From NCBI RefSeq assembly GCF_000314995.1, contig NZ_BAEO01000007.1, forward strand, positions 94,197-158,196: 64,000 bases of DNA. Direction: 5' to 3'. The DNA comes from Paraglaciecola arctica BSs20135 (GTDB lineage Bacteria > Pseudomonadota > Gammaproteobacteria > Enterobacterales > Alteromonadaceae). Of the stretch, positions 51,704 to 61,580 are shown piece after piece. The notes beneath the pieces are model-generated. The model saw only the letters and a program-made list of their open reading frames with translations. It made no database searches and was not told where the DNA came from. Each line of letters opens with the position of its first letter. Position 1 is the first letter of the stretch. Made by a program: the position numbers and the translations under genes.

Positions 51704-53374
51704 CTAAAGTATTATTCTACGCAAATCAGTTAAGTTTGCAGCAACTTCAGTTGAGAAGCGCGCACCTACTGCACCGTCGATAACCCGGTGGTCGTAAGAC
51801 AAACTTAATGGCACCATTAGGCGCGGTTCAAACTCTGAACCATTCCACTTAGGTTTCATTTCTGATTTAGAGACGCCCAATATAGCAACTTCAGGGGCAT
51901 TAACAATAGGTGTAAATGCTGTACCACCAATTCCGCCTAAACTTGATATGGTGAATGTGCCACCTTGCATATCGGTCGCTTTTAACTTGCCTTCACGGGC
52001 TTTACCAGAGATCTCGATCAACTCTCTAGAAAGCTGTTCGATGCCTTTTTTGTTGACATCTTTAATCACCGGAACCACTAAACCGCCCGGTGTTTCTACC
52101 GCGATGCCGATATTAATAAACTTCTTAATAATTAAACTTTCGCCATCATCAGATAAGGAAGAGTTAAAGGCTGGGTATTTTTCCAATGCTTTAGCGACTG
52201 CTTTCATCACAAATACCAATGGCGTGATTTTTAGCCCAGACTTAATTTTACCATGATAAGCATTTTGCTCTTTACGGAAAGTCTCAACCTCAGTGATATC
52301 TGCCTCATCAAACTGAGTAATATGGGGAATAGTGACCCAATTACGGTGTAAGAAGGGGCCAGATATTTTCTGAATACGGCTTAAAGGTAATATTTCAATC
52401 TCACCAAATTTGGCGTGATCTACAGGTTTAACCGTAGCAATTTGCAATACATTGCCGCCGCCAGTTGCGTTGCCGCTGGCTGAGCGAGGTTTAGCCAATT
52501 CTGCTTTCACATAGGCTTGTACGTCTTCTTTGAGAATACGTTTTTTAGGACCTGTGCCTGCTACTTGGCTTAAGTCTACTCCAAATTCTCTAGCTATTCT
52601 GCGCACTGAAGGCGAAGCATGAGCTTTTGCGCCAGAAGTTGCGACAGGTGCATCTGCAACGGGAGCCGGTTTTTCTGCAGCTACAGGAGTCGCTTTTTCA
52701 GATTTCTCAGGCGGCTTTTCGGCAGCGGCTGGTGCCGCTTCAGGCGATTTGTCAGCGGTTTTACCAGCGGCAGTTTCAAGTTTAATCACAAGAGTGCCTT
52801 GCTTCACTTTATCGCCAGTAGAGATATACACTTCTTTGACTGTTCCAGCATGAGTAGATGGTACATCCATAGTGGCTTTATCTGTTTCTAATGTAATTAA
52901 ACCGTCTTCTTGCTCAATCACATCACCAACAGATACCAATACATCAATAACATCCACTTCGCCGTCTTCGCCAATGTCCGGTACTGCTACATCAACTAGC
53001 TCACTTGCACCCGTTGTTTCTGGTTCAGCCTCGGGAGCCGATTCTGCTTTGCTAGCTTCGTCTGTTGCTGCAACTTCAGGAGCCGCGCTTTTTTCTTCAG
53101 GTTCTGCAGGTGTTTGTTCAGCAGGAGCGTCAGAGCCTGCTGTTTTTATTTCACCTATCACATCACCTTCTTTGATCTTGTCACCGACTTTGACCGACAA
53201 ACTGGTCAATTCACCTGCGAAAGGGGCTGGAATGTCCATTGAGGCTTTATCGGTCTCAACAGTAACAATTCCTTCATCGGCTTCTAGTGTGTCGCCAACA
53301 GCGAAACAAATTTCAATGATTTCAACTTCTTCGCCGCCTACATCGGGGACTAGAATTTTTTGAATATCAGACAT
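51704..53374 (-). CDS. aceF: Pyruvate dehydrogenase E2, dihydrolipoyl acetyltransferase
   Basis: The protein has 556 residues. Two lipoyl domains carry lysines in ETDKASMD (Lys43) and ETDKATMD, separated by Ala/Pro/Glu-rich linkers, so there is one fewer than the three of E. coli. A peripheral-subunit-binding domain has [15 protein letters not shown]. The catalytic domain ends with [10 protein letters not shown], containing the active His. It forms the core of the complex. The 26-base gap to aceE fits one operon. Confidence 0.97.
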   Translation of the reverse strand: MSDIQKILVPDVGGEEVEIIEICFAVGDTLEADEGIVTVETDKASMDIPAPFAGELTSLSVKVGDKIKEGDVIGEIKTAGSDAPAEQTPAEPEEKSAAPEVAATDEASKAESAPEAEPETTGASELVDVAVPDIGEDGEVDVIDVLVSVGDVIEQEDGLITLETDKATMDVPSTHAGTVKEVYISTGDKVKQGTLVIKLETAAGKTADKSPEAAPAAAEKPPEKSEKATPVAAEKPAPVADAPVATSGAKAHASPSVRRIAREFGVDLSQVAGTGPKKRILKEDVQAYVKAELAKPRSASGNATGGGNVLQIATVKPVDHAKFGEIEILPLSRIQKISGPFLHRNWVTIPHITQFDEADITEVETFRKEQNAYHGKIKSGLKITPLVFVMKAVAKALEKYPAFNSSLSDDGESLIIKKFINIGIAVETPGGLVVPVIKDVNKKGIEQLSRELIEISGKAREGKLKATDMQGGTFTISSLGGIGGTAFTPIVNAPEVAILGVSKSEMKPKWNGSEFEPRLMVPLSLSYDHRVIDGAVGARFSTEVAANLTDLRRIIL

Positions 53375-53400
53375 ATGTAAGACTCCTTATCTAGTCACTA

Positions 53401-56085
53401 TTAGGCGTAAAGTGGATTAAGTTTATCGATGTTGATGTCGAAGCGCTTAATGGCTTCGGTCACCACTTTTTTGTCAACTTCACCACGTTTGGCTAGTTCA
53501 TACAAAGAGGCTACCACCACGTAAGCAGCGTTAACTTCAAAGTGTGTACGTAAGTTGGCGCGGCTATCACTGCGACCAAACCCGTCTGTGCCTAGGCAAC
53601 GATAGTCAGTATCGATAAAGGCACGCACTTGATCAGAATAACCTTTCACATAGTCAGTGGCTGCAATAGCAGGGCCAGCGTCTTTAGTGATAACTGTTCC
53701 AATATAAGCGGTTTTTGCCTTAGCTTCAGGATTAAGCATGTTCCAACGTGCTATTCCTTGACCTTCGCGTGCTAATTCATTGAAAGAAGTCACTGAATAC
53801 ACATCAGAAGAGATTTTGTAGTCTTCACTTAAAATCTGCGCAGCTTTACGTACTTCATTTAAGATAGTACCCGAGCCCATTAATTGAACATTAGACTTGG
53901 CTTTAGCCTTACCTTTAGCTTCTACGCGTTCTAACTTGTAAATACCTTTGATGATTTGTTCGGCTACGTCTTTGCTTTCTGGCATAGCAGGATGTTGATA
54001 ATTTTCGTTCATCAAGGTTAGGTAATAGAAAACATTTTCGTTTTCAGTGTACATACGGCGTAAGCCGTCTTGTACTATTACCGCTACTTCATATCCGTAA
54101 GTTGGATCGTAAGTGACACAATTAGGGATGAGGTTAGCTTGCACATGTGAATGACCATCTTGGTGTTGTAAACCTTCACCGTTAAGGGTAGTTCGACCAG
54201 CAGTTGCACCTAATAAGAAACCACGAGCTTGGCTATCGCCCGCTGCCCAGGCTAAATCGCCTACACGTTGGAAACCAAACATAGAGTAGTAGATATAAAA
54301 AGGAATAGTAGTGGCGTTACAAGTCGAATAAGAGGTACCAGCAGCAACCCAAGAAGCCATTGCCCCTAGTTCGTTGATACCTTCTTGTAATACCTGACCT
54401 TTTTTATCTTCACGATAATAAGCCACTTGGTCAGCATCTTGAGGAATGTATTTTTGACCTTCGTTAGCGTAAATACCCACTTGACGGAATAAACCTTCCA
54501 TACCAAAAGTACGGGCTTCGTCAGGAATAATAGGCACTACACGTTTGCCCATTTTTTTGTCTTTCAATAAGACATTCAGCACCCGTACAAAGGTCATAGT
54601 AGAAGACACTTCGCGATCGCCAGAACCTTTCAAAATAGCATCAAAGGCTTTTAATTCAGGCATCTCAAGTTGTTCTTCAGCTTGCACGCGGCGTTGTGGT
54701 AATGAACCACCCAATGCTTCGCGGCGGGCTTTCATATACTTATATTCTTCACTGTCTTCAGCAAATTTATAATAAGGTAAATCAGCAATCGCTTCATCAG
54801 CAACAGGAATATTAAAACGGTCGCGGAATTTTTTAATGGAATCCACGTCCATTTTTTTCACATTGTGAGCAATGTTTAACGCTTCACCAGACGCACCTAA
54901 ACCAAAACCTTTAATGGTTTTAGCTAAAATAACGGTTGGACGATCTTTAGTGTCCATGGCTTTTTGATAAGCTGCGAATACTTTAACGGGATCATGTCCA
55001 CCACGGTTTAGACGAAAAATATCCTCATCAGACATATTGGCCACTAATGCAGCTGTCTCGGGATATTTGTTGAAAAAGTTTTCACGAGTGTACTTGCCAC
55101 CCTTGGCTTTACAGTTTTGGTATTCACCGTCTACGGTTTCATTCATCAGTTGTAAAAGTTTACCTGACTTGTCACGGGCCAGTAGTGCATCCCAATAACT
55201 ACCCCAGATAACTTTGACTACTTCCCAGCCTGCGCCACGGAAAGTACCTTCAAGCTCTTGGATGATTTTACCGTTACCACGTACCGGTCCGTCCAAACGT
55301 TGTAAGTTACAGTTGATCACGAAAGTTAAGTTGTCTAAACCTTCACGTGAAGCTAAACCAATAGCACCTAATGATTCAGGCTCGTCACACTCACCGTCAC
55401 CTAAATAACAATAAACTTGCTGCTCTGAACAATCTTTAATGCCACGGTTAGTTAAATACTTTAAAAAGCGCGCAGTGTAGATAGCTTGCACTGGTCCTAA
55501 GCCCATAGACACTGTTGGGAACTGCCAATAATCTTTCATTAAATGAGGATGCGGGTAGGAAGGTATACCTTGACCATCACACTCTTGACGAAAGTTATTT
55601 AATTGTGTCTCTGATAAATTGCCTTCAAGGAAAGAACGGGCATAGATACCTGGAGAAATATGACCCTGATAAAAAATAAAGTCGCCATTATTTTTGTCGT
55701 TAGGTGCCTTAAAAAAGTGGTTGAAACCCACATCGTACAACATAGCAGATGAAGCAAAACTACCGATATGGCCACCAAGATCTAAGTCTTTCTTCGAAGC
55801 GCGCAACACTATCATCAAAGCATTCCAACGTATTGCAGCACGAATGCGTGCTTCAATTGTTTGGTCACCAGGCAAAGTTGGCTCTTGCACTACCGGAATG
55901 GTATTGATGTACGCAGTGGTTGCATCATAAGGTAAATGCGCTCCACTGCGACGAGCTTTGTCAATTAGAGCCTCTAAAAGAAAATGTGCGCGTTCAGCGC
56001 CTTCTTCTTCAAAAACAGTTTCTAGAGAGTCTAACCACTCTTGCGTTTCTTGTGGATCCACATCCGGATGCATCATATCAGCCAT
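53401..56085 (-). CDS. aceE: Pyruvate dehydrogenase E1 component
   Basis: The protein has 894 residues, the length of the homodimeric E1. It has PQETQEWLDSLETVFEEEG at the start, GHIGSFASSAMLYDVGFNHF, and the thiamine-diphosphate motif YLGDGECDEPESLGAI with its partner NCNLQRLDGPV. The catalytic loop is HNVKKMDVDSIKKFRDRFN. It decarboxylates pyruvate and passes the acetyl group to AceF. AGGAAAG lies upstream of the ATG. It is likely repressed by PdhR, encoded next upstream. Confidence 0.97.
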   Translation of the reverse strand: MADMMHPDVDPQETQEWLDSLETVFEEEGAERAHFLLEALIDKARRSGAHLPYDATTAYINTIPVVQEPTLPGDQTIEARIRAAIRWNALMIVLRASKKDLDLGGHIGSFASSAMLYDVGFNHFFKAPNDKNNGDFIFYQGHISPGIYARSFLEGNLSETQLNNFRQECDGQGIPSYPHPHLMKDYWQFPTVSMGLGPVQAIYTARFLKYLTNRGIKDCSEQQVYCYLGDGECDEPESLGAIGLASREGLDNLTFVINCNLQRLDGPVRGNGKIIQELEGTFRGAGWEVVKVIWGSYWDALLARDKSGKLLQLMNETVDGEYQNCKAKGGKYTRENFFNKYPETAALVANMSDEDIFRLNRGGHDPVKVFAAYQKAMDTKDRPTVILAKTIKGFGLGASGEALNIAHNVKKMDVDSIKKFRDRFNIPVADEAIADLPYYKFAEDSEEYKYMKARREALGGSLPQRRVQAEEQLEMPELKAFDAILKGSGDREVSSTMTFVRVLNVLLKDKKMGKRVVPIIPDEARTFGMEGLFRQVGIYANEGQKYIPQDADQVAYYREDKKGQVLQEGINELGAMASWVAAGTSYSTCNATTIPFYIYYSMFGFQRVGDLAWAAGDSQARGFLLGATAGRTTLNGEGLQHQDGHSHVQANLIPNCVTYDPTYGYEVAVIVQDGLRRMYTENENVFYYLTLMNENYQHPAMPESKDVAEQIIKGIYKLERVEAKGKAKAKSNVQLMGSGTILNEVRKAAQILSEDYKISSDVYSVTSFNELAREGQGIARWNMLNPEAKAKTAYIGTVITKDAGPAIAATDYVKGYSDQVRAFIDTDYRCLGTDGFGRSDSRANLRTHFEVNAAYVVVASLYELAKRGEVDKKVVTEAIKRFDINIDKLNPLYA

Positions 56086-56241
56086 GGTGCTTTCCTTTTT
56101 TATAGTTTGTTAATGTAGGGACTTATCGTTATTCAAATATATCTAGTGGTAAACACTGATGTTGCTTGATATTTCAATAAGCTGTTATTCATTTCATCCT
56201 TGGAGATGCCTTAACATATCCAATGAAATAGTTAATTTACT

Positions 56242-56994
56242 TTAATTCACTTCTATCCTGCGCAACGCACGCTGCATACGCATGTCTTGTCGATTAATGT
56301 TCAGTAAAGTGTCTTCAATATAGGCCAAATGTTCATTGCTCGCTTTACGAGCTTGTTCTGGATCACCTGCTAAAATAGCTTGAACTATATTGCGCCTTTG
56401 GCGGTTTATATTTTGTTCAACATCAGTATGTTTGGCCAAAACTTCTAAATTACGTTGGATATTGTCTTGCAGCATAGACTGTAGACTGCGCATCACGTGC
56501 TGTAAAACCATGTTGTGGGCCGCATTGGCCATAGTCAGATAAAAGTTAACTAAAGCCATGGCTTCTTGGCTTTTATCCGCTGAATTTGAACCTACTGGTA
56601 ATGCGTCTAATGCACTTTCTAACGCCTGATAATCTTCTGGTTGACCTCGAAGCGCTGCATAATAAGCAGCCATGCCTTCAAGAGCATGACGAAATTCAAG
56701 TAAGTCGAATTGCATCTCTGGTTTATCGGATAACAGTAATAACAAAGGATCGGTAATTAATTCGTTTAGACGGGGTTTAACAAAAGTACCTCCGCCTTGT
56801 TTGCGTTCCAACATGTTTTTGGCTTCGAGCTTTTGAATCGCTTCTCTAACTGAGGGTCTGGATACTGCAAATTGTTCCGCGAGTGCACGTTCTGATGGAA
56901 GTTTTTGTCCGGCCAACAATCTACCTTCTAGTATCATGGATTCTAATTGCTCCATAATATCGTCAGATAACTTTCTAGATTGCACTTGGCGCAT
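56242..56994 (-). CDS. pdhR: PdhR, GntR-family pyruvate-responsive repressor
   Basis: The protein has 250 residues. It has an N-terminal GntR winged helix (KLPSERALAEQFAVSRPSVREAIQKL) and a FadR-type C-terminal helical domain (LLEFRHALEGMAAYYAAL, MVLQHVMRSLQSMLQ). In E. coli pyruvate releases PdhR from operators of aceEF-lpd, and the gene order is the same here. A good PdhR box lies 47 bases upstream of the start. Confidence 0.95.
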   Translation of the reverse strand: MRQVQSRKLSDDIMEQLESMILEGRLLAGQKLPSERALAEQFAVSRPSVREAIQKLEAKNMLERKQGGGTFVKPRLNELITDPLLLLLSDKPEMQFDLLEFRHALEGMAAYYAALRGQPEDYQALESALDALPVGSNSADKSQEAMALVNFYLTMANAAHNMVLQHVMRSLQSMLQDNIQRNLEVLAKHTDVEQNINRQRRNIVQAILAGDPEQARKASNEHLAYIEDTLLNINRQDMRMQRALRRIEVN

Positions 56995-57040
56995 TCAATC
57001 ATTCCATAGTAGATAACAACAATAAATTTGAAAGTGGTAA

Positions 57041-57055
57041 ATTGGTTATACCATT
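57041..57055. promoter_or_regulatory. PdhR operator
   Basis: ATTGGTTATACCATT matches the known PdhR consensus ATTGGTNNNACCAAT at 11 of 12 defined positions. It lies 47-61 bases before the pdhR start, where autoregulation is expected. Confidence 0.75.
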
Positions 57056-57235
57056 AAGCCGCAATAGCTTAGTAGACATTTGTCTTGGGGTAAATGTTAA
57101 TTTTAAAAAAGACCAGTAGAATGAATAAGGTGATAAAAAAAACAATAAAAAACAATTAGATATAAGATGATAATTCTGGTCAGACCTTTTATGCTATTCC
57201 ATTTAAAAGTGCCAAATGTGATTCAAAGTATCCTA

Positions 57236-57545
57236 TCCTTTGGCTTTTCAACATAAAAAGCTTTCTACCACAGAAGGCACAGAGCGCTGCGTTACACAGA
57301 GGAAAGGAATGTTGAGATGAATTAATAGCGAGGATTTTTAGCTGTATTGTTTTCGGCAAAGCAGTCACTCATTTTGCCTTTATCTGTGCTGTGTGGTTCT
57401 TTATTCTTTGGCTTTTCAGCAGTTAAAAGCTTTCTACCACAGAGGCACAGAGCGCTGCGCTACACAGAGGAAAGGAATGTTAAGATTAAATATTAGACTG
57501 TCGTTTCGGCAAAAGCGTAATACTCATCTTCTGCTTTTATCTGTG
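57236..57545. repeat. Tandem pair of CACAGAG-type dispersed repeats
   Basis: Two units of about 175 bases contain GCTTTCTACCACAGA, AGAGCGCTGCG and ACACAGAGGAAAGGAATGTT. The same unit lies in reverse orientation twice at 59573-59930 and once more, forward, from 63870. No gene is visible between pdhR and ampE. Confidence 0.8.
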
Positions 57546-57595
57546 CTTTATTTATGAAATTGTTAAAAGGTAGAGATAAATTAAGATGGACGGTT

Positions 57596-58421
57596 TTAGT
57601 TGATCCAACCAGATAAAGTTAAAAGTGCAATAATCACTAACAAAAACATCACATTTCTTTTAGCCAAACGTACTAAAGTGCAGGGTTCTTCGGTGCAATC
57701 ATTTTCATCTGGTTCTATTTCTTCGGCTCGTTTAGAGACATCTAACAAAAGTGTTTTAGCTTCAACGGCAGGGTCGGGTAAGTAGCCTAACCAAGTAGGG
57801 AAAGCACGAGAAAAATGCCCTACCAATAAAAAGCCTAAGGCCGTTATACGTACAGGTATCCAATCAATAATGTTGAGTAAACGTTTTACCTGCTTGGCAA
57901 TTTGCTCGTTATCAGCGGATAATTTTGAGTCCAATTCTCGAACCAAAACATATAAAATCGCTCCAGAAGCTCCGCAGGCAGCGAACCATAAAATAACGGC
58001 TGTATAGTGACGGTAGTTTTGCCAAACTAGGTTTAGACCAAAAGAAATAGTGCCTTTATCATCGCCACTTATTTGATCCTCATACATGCTACAGGCCTGT
58101 AAATCACCTCTGTTAGCTGCTTGTAAAAAAACATTTATAGGTAGCACGGATTGTTGGGCAACCCACACAAACCATCAAAATTGTAGTGCTAATGACTAAC
58201 TCTAATAATCCACCGGAAAATTTTTGTACAACTAAATACACAATAATTACAGGTACAAAGATAACCAGTGCCAAAATCCAAGATTTAGACGACGAATTAA
58301 ACCAACCTCTAGGCTCTATAAATTGTAGGTACTTATCAGTATAAAACCCTGCTTGCCAATATTGGGATTTAGTGGTGACGCGTTCAACTAGCAGTACCAG
58401 CAACAAGCTGATTAATGTCAT
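57596..58421 (-). pseudogene. ampE: AmpE-like membrane protein, frameshifted
   Basis: Two overlapping frames, 58113-58421 and 57596-58168, make one AmpE-like protein of about 273 residues: SLLLVLLVERVTTKSQYWQA at the start and DWIPVRITALGFLLVGHFS with a final membrane helix near the end. They are joined at a run of seven T (58135-58141 region, minus strand). Removing one T gives CFLQAANRGD and a single frame. AmpE is an inner-membrane protein of the beta-lactamase-induction locus. The cause could be mutation, slippage or a sequencing error. The start overlaps the ampD stop by 4 bases. Confidence 0.8.
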
Positions 58422-58972
58422 GATGTTATCTCTTGTTTTATCATTTTTCGAAAAAGTGGCCAGTCAAAGGCAATGCCTGGGTCGGTTTTTCTGCCTGGTG
58501 CAATATCATTATGACCAACAATACGTCCTAGAGTAATCGCAGGATACTCTTGTATCAATTGTTTAGTTAATAAACTTAGACTTTGATATTGATCTTGGGT
58601 GTAGGGAATGTGATCTGCACCTTCAAGCTCGATTCCAATAGAATAATCATTACATTTATTCATCCCCTGAAAACTGGATGCTCCGGCGTGCCACGCCCTT
58701 TTATCAAAAGGCACAAATTGCAGAATATGCCCATCACGTTTAATTAAGCAATGGGCAGACACGCGCATTTGATAAATACTGGCGAAGTAGGGGTGTAACT
58801 TAGGATCTAAACAGCCGCTGAAAAAGTACTTAATATAATCGCCACCAAATTCGTTTGGTGGTAACGAAATATTGTGCACCACCAAAAGTGATATTGGGGT
58901 TTGCTCTGGGCGTTCGTCCCAGTGAGAGGTAGAACAATATTCAGCTTGTGTTAAAATCGCGTTCTTAATCAA
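58418..58972 (-). CDS. ampD: 1,6-anhydro-N-acetylmuramyl-L-alanine amidase
   Basis: The protein has 184 residues. It has SLLVVHNISLPPNEFGG with the first zinc His, KRAWHAGASSFQGMNKCNDYSIGIELEG, and VGHNDIAPGRKTDPG with the second His and the Asp ligand, as in AmpD. It cleaves anhydro-muropeptides in the cytosol during cell-wall recycling and so keeps ampC-type genes off. It is coupled to ampE by an ATGA overlap. Confidence 0.96.
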   Translation of the reverse strand: MIKNAILTQAEYCSTSHWDERPEQTPISLLVVHNISLPPNEFGGDYIKYFFSGCLDPKLHPYFASIYQMRVSAHCLIKRDGHILQFVPFDKRAWHAGASSFQGMNKCNDYSIGIELEGADHIPYTQDQYQSLSLLTKQLIQEYPAITLGRIVGHNDIAPGRKTDPGIAFDWPLFRKMIKQEITS

Positions 58973-59060
58973 GGTTTTAGCAGCTTGAAATGGCTTTATT
59001 TTGTTATCATATCAAAGTGGATCAGTGAACGCTGACAAATTTTAGAGAGTAAATTAAGCA

Positions 59061-59564
59061 ATGCAGCAGAAAAAAATGGGTAAAGGCATGTTAATTGTTG
59101 CATGGATCATTGGTTTGGGCTTATTAACGCTGTTGTTTGATGATCAACTTGCCAAGCAATTTAACCCCAATGCCGAGCCTATATCGTCATCTAGTCAAGG
59201 TGTGCAAGAGGTGCGGCTTAAACAAAATCGCGCTGGGCATTACGTCAGTAGTGGCCTTATTAATGGCCAACCTGTGGTGTTTTTATTAGATACTGGCGCG
59301 ACTCATGTATCAGTACCTATGCATTTGGCAGAGCAACTTAATTTGCAAAAAGGCAGTTCGTCATGGGTGCAAACCGCAAATGGACGAGTTCAGGTGGCTC
59401 AGACAAATATACAACAATTATCTATTGGTGATATTCGCTTAGATAATGTCAGAGCCAATTTAAACCCTGGTTTTAAAGATAATGAAATATTGCTGGGTAT
59501 GAGCGCATTAAAACAATTAGAATTCACCCAAAGAGGCGAATGGTTGATTTTACGAAACTTATAA
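59061..59564 (+). CDS. Membrane-anchored retropepsin-like aspartic protease
   Basis: The protein has 167 residues. One N-terminal membrane helix (LIVAWIIGLGLLTLLF) is followed by a clan AA domain with FLLDTGATHVSVP, the D-T-G catalytic motif, and EILLGMSALKQLEF. The family is TIGR02281, single-domain proteases thought to act as dimers in the periplasm. No substrate is known. It is divergent from ampD across 88 bases. Confidence 0.9.
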   Translation: MQQKKMGKGMLIVAWIIGLGLLTLLFDDQLAKQFNPNAEPISSSSQGVQEVRLKQNRAGHYVSSGLINGQPVVFLLDTGATHVSVPMHLAEQLNLQKGSSSWVQTANGRVQVAQTNIQQLSIGDIRLDNVRANLNPGFKDNEILLGMSALKQLEFTQRGEWLILRNL

Positions 59565-59572
59565 ATAGCCGA

Positions 59573-59930
59573 AAAGCCAAAGAAAAAGATTTTGAACCAC
59601 AGGGACACAGAGAGCACAGAGAAAAGCAAAGAAGTAAGTAGCGGCTTCGCCGAAAAGACAAAGTCAAAAATTTAATTAGCTTATCTTAACATTCTTTTCC
59701 TCTGTGTAGCGCAGCGCTCTGTGCCTCTGTGGTGGAAAGCTTTTTATGTTGAAAAGCCAAAGAAAAAGATTTTGAACCACAGAGAGCACAGAGAGCACAG
59801 AGAAAAGCAAAGAATAAGTGGCGGCTTCGCCGAAAAGACAAAGTCAAAAATACTAATTAGCTTATCTTAACATTCTTTTCCTCTGTGCAGCGCAGCGCTC
59901 TGTGCCTCTGTGGTAGAAAGCTTTAAAATG
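59573..59930. repeat. Tandem pair of CACAGAG-type repeats, reverse orientation
   Basis: Two units of about 180 bases, 59573-59753 and 59754-59930, begin with AAAGCCAAAGAAAAAGATTT and end with CTGTGGTGGAAAGC or a one-base variant. They are the reverse complement of 57236-57545, so ampE, ampD and the protease gene are bracketed by inverted repeats. They fill the gap before nadC. Confidence 0.85.
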
Positions 59931-59950
59931 GAATCGTATTATTCCCCATA

Positions 59951-60826
59951 ATGACAAGAGAAATTATGCAAGATATTGATATTAAAGCAGCGGTTGCAAT
60001 CGCATTATCAGAAGATTTAAACGGACTAGATGCAGACATTGGCGACATTACTGCAAACTTGATCCCCACCACGCAACAGATAGTCGCCGATATTATTACT
60101 CGTGAAGACTGTGTGTTAGCGGGAGCGGCTTGGGTCACAGAAACCTTTGCCCAGCTCAACAAAGACATTCAGTTGCACTGGTATGTCCAAGACGGTGAGC
60201 AACTACAAGTCGACCAGCCAATAGTGAGGATCTCGGGTAACGCTAGGCACATCTTAACGGGAGAGCGCACCGCGTTAAACTTCTTACAAACGCTTTCAGG
60301 CACAGCCACAATAGTCGCCAAATGTGTGAAAGAGTTAGCAGGTACCAACACTCAGTTATTAGATACCCGTAAAACATTGCCCGGAATGCGCCGCGCACAA
60401 AAATATGCAGTGACCTGTGGTGGTGGTACAAATCATCGTATGGGCCTATTTGATGCTTACCTTATAAAAGAAAACCATATTCTTGCCTGTGGTTCGATAC
60501 AGGCAGCGGTTACTAAAGCAAGAGAGCAGCACGCCGAATTAGCAGTGGAAGTTGAAGTTGAAAATATTGCAGAATTACATCAAGCAATTGCGGCTAAAGC
60601 CGATATTGTAATGCTAGACAATTTTAGTTTGGCTATGCTTAAACAGGCGGTCATTGTCAACAAAGCACAGTGCAAACTAGAAGTGTCGGGTAATATTACT
60701 ATCGAAAGATTAAAGACTTTATCTGCTTTAGGGGTAGACTTTATTTCCTCAGGCGCGCTTACTAAGCATGTTCAAGCGATAGACTTGTCTTTAAGAGTAA
60801 TAGAAACTAGTGCTTCGAAGCATTGA
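59951..60826 (+). CDS. nadC: Nicotinate-nucleotide pyrophosphorylase (quinolinate phosphoribosyltransferase)
   Basis: The protein has 291 residues; ATG 59966 (AGAG upstream) is an equally good start. It has ALSEDLNGLDADIGDIT, the NFLQTLSGTAT motif, DTRKTLPGMRRAQKYAV, GGGTNHRMGLFDAYLIKENH, and VEVEVENIAEL with VMLDNFS. It makes nicotinate mononucleotide from quinolinate and PRPP for NAD synthesis. It sits in the ampD-nadC-pilA order typical of the group. Confidence 0.96.
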   Translation: MTREIMQDIDIKAAVAIALSEDLNGLDADIGDITANLIPTTQQIVADIITREDCVLAGAAWVTETFAQLNKDIQLHWYVQDGEQLQVDQPIVRISGNARHILTGERTALNFLQTLSGTATIVAKCVKELAGTNTQLLDTRKTLPGMRRAQKYAVTCGGGTNHRMGLFDAYLIKENHILACGSIQAAVTKAREQHAELAVEVEVENIAELHQAIAAKADIVMLDNFSLAMLKQAVIVNKAQCKLEVSGNITIERLKTLSALGVDFISSGALTKHVQAIDLSLRVIETSASKH

Positions 60827-60979
60827 TCGCATTGCTTGTGATAGAGAGCTTGGGAAAAGAATGATAGGTGTATATTGAATGACAATTTTGATGGTTAAGA
60901 CTTAGGTATGCATCTGAATACTTGTCAGATAGCTAACTCGTTCTATACTGAACAGGAATTCAAAAACAACGCCTTAAAC

Positions 60980-60995
60980 TGGCAACCAAGTAGCA
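60980..60995 (+). promoter_or_regulatory. Sigma-54-type promoter of pilA
   Basis: TGGCAACCAAGTAGCA has GG and GC elements at the exact -24/-12 spacing of sigma-54 promoters (TGGCAC-N5-TTGC). It ends 45 bases before pilA. Pilin genes are RpoN/PilR-dependent in many gammaproteobacteria. Two positions in the -12 box region differ from consensus. Confidence 0.55.
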
Positions 60996-61040
60996 AAATT
61001 TTAAACTTAAATTTACACAATATGTGTTGGAGATAAAACC

Positions 61041-61484
61041 ATGAACATGACTCAAATGAACAATGTAAAAAAACAAGGCGGCTTCACTTTAATCGAATTG
61101 ATGATTGTTGTGGCTATTATAGGTATTTTGGCTGCGATTGCTTTGCCAGCTTATCAAACATATACTGAGAAAGCGAGATTCACTGAAATAACTAACGCTT
61201 CTGCACCTGCCAAAACCGCCGTAGAAATCTGTTTACAGATGGGTACTGCGCTTGCAGATTGTAATGCAACTACAGTAGCTGATCCAACTAGTATTCCTGC
61301 TGATGTTGCTGCGGCGAATGGTATCCCAGGCATAAGCGTAGCTGCTGGTGTCATCACAGTTGTTAAGCCTCTGGACTCTACTATCAATGGTGCAAATGCA
61401 GCCTCTTATGAATTGACTCCTACTGTTGCTGCAAATGGTGGTATTACTTGGGCTGCCGTTTGTGTCCCGACTGAAATGTGTTAA
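61041..61484 (+). CDS. pilA: Type IV major pilin
   Basis: The protein has 147 residues. The leader [14 protein letters not shown] is cut before F15, giving a mature [20 protein letters not shown] with Glu at position 5. A C-terminal pair of Cys (AVCVPTEMC) forms the D-region loop, and another pair lies near residues 64-74. Prepilin peptidase PilD, encoded 1.5 kb away, should process it. A sigma-54 promoter lies upstream and a strong terminator downstream, so it is made from its own transcript. Confidence 0.95.
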   Translation: MNMTQMNNVKKQGGFTLIELMIVVAIIGILAAIALPAYQTYTEKARFTEITNASAPAKTAVEICLQMGTALADCNATTVADPTSIPADVAAANGIPGISVAAGVITVVKPLDSTINGANAASYELTPTVAANGGITWAAVCVPTEMC

Positions 61485-61522
61485 TTAGTATTATTAAATA
61501 GTAAATGTAATAAAGTAAGATC

Positions 61523-61550
61523 AAAAGCCCAGCTAAGTCTGGGCTTTTTT
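61523..61550 (+). terminator. Terminator after pilA
   Basis: AAAAGCCCAG and CTGGGCTTTTTT pair around CTAAGT. It separates pilA from pilC, where pilB normally lies. Confidence 0.9.
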
Positions 61551-61580
61551 GATTTTGTAATTAATCAAGTAAGGTAAATT

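Noticed and set aside
52872..53363. 163-codon plus-strand frame opposite aceF
   Set aside because: It is an antisense shadow of the lipoyl-domain and Ala/Pro linker codons.
59565..59950. tRNA or small RNA gene suggested by repeated GC-rich stems
   Set aside because: The sequence is two copies of a dispersed repeat with no cloverleaf or tRNA signature.
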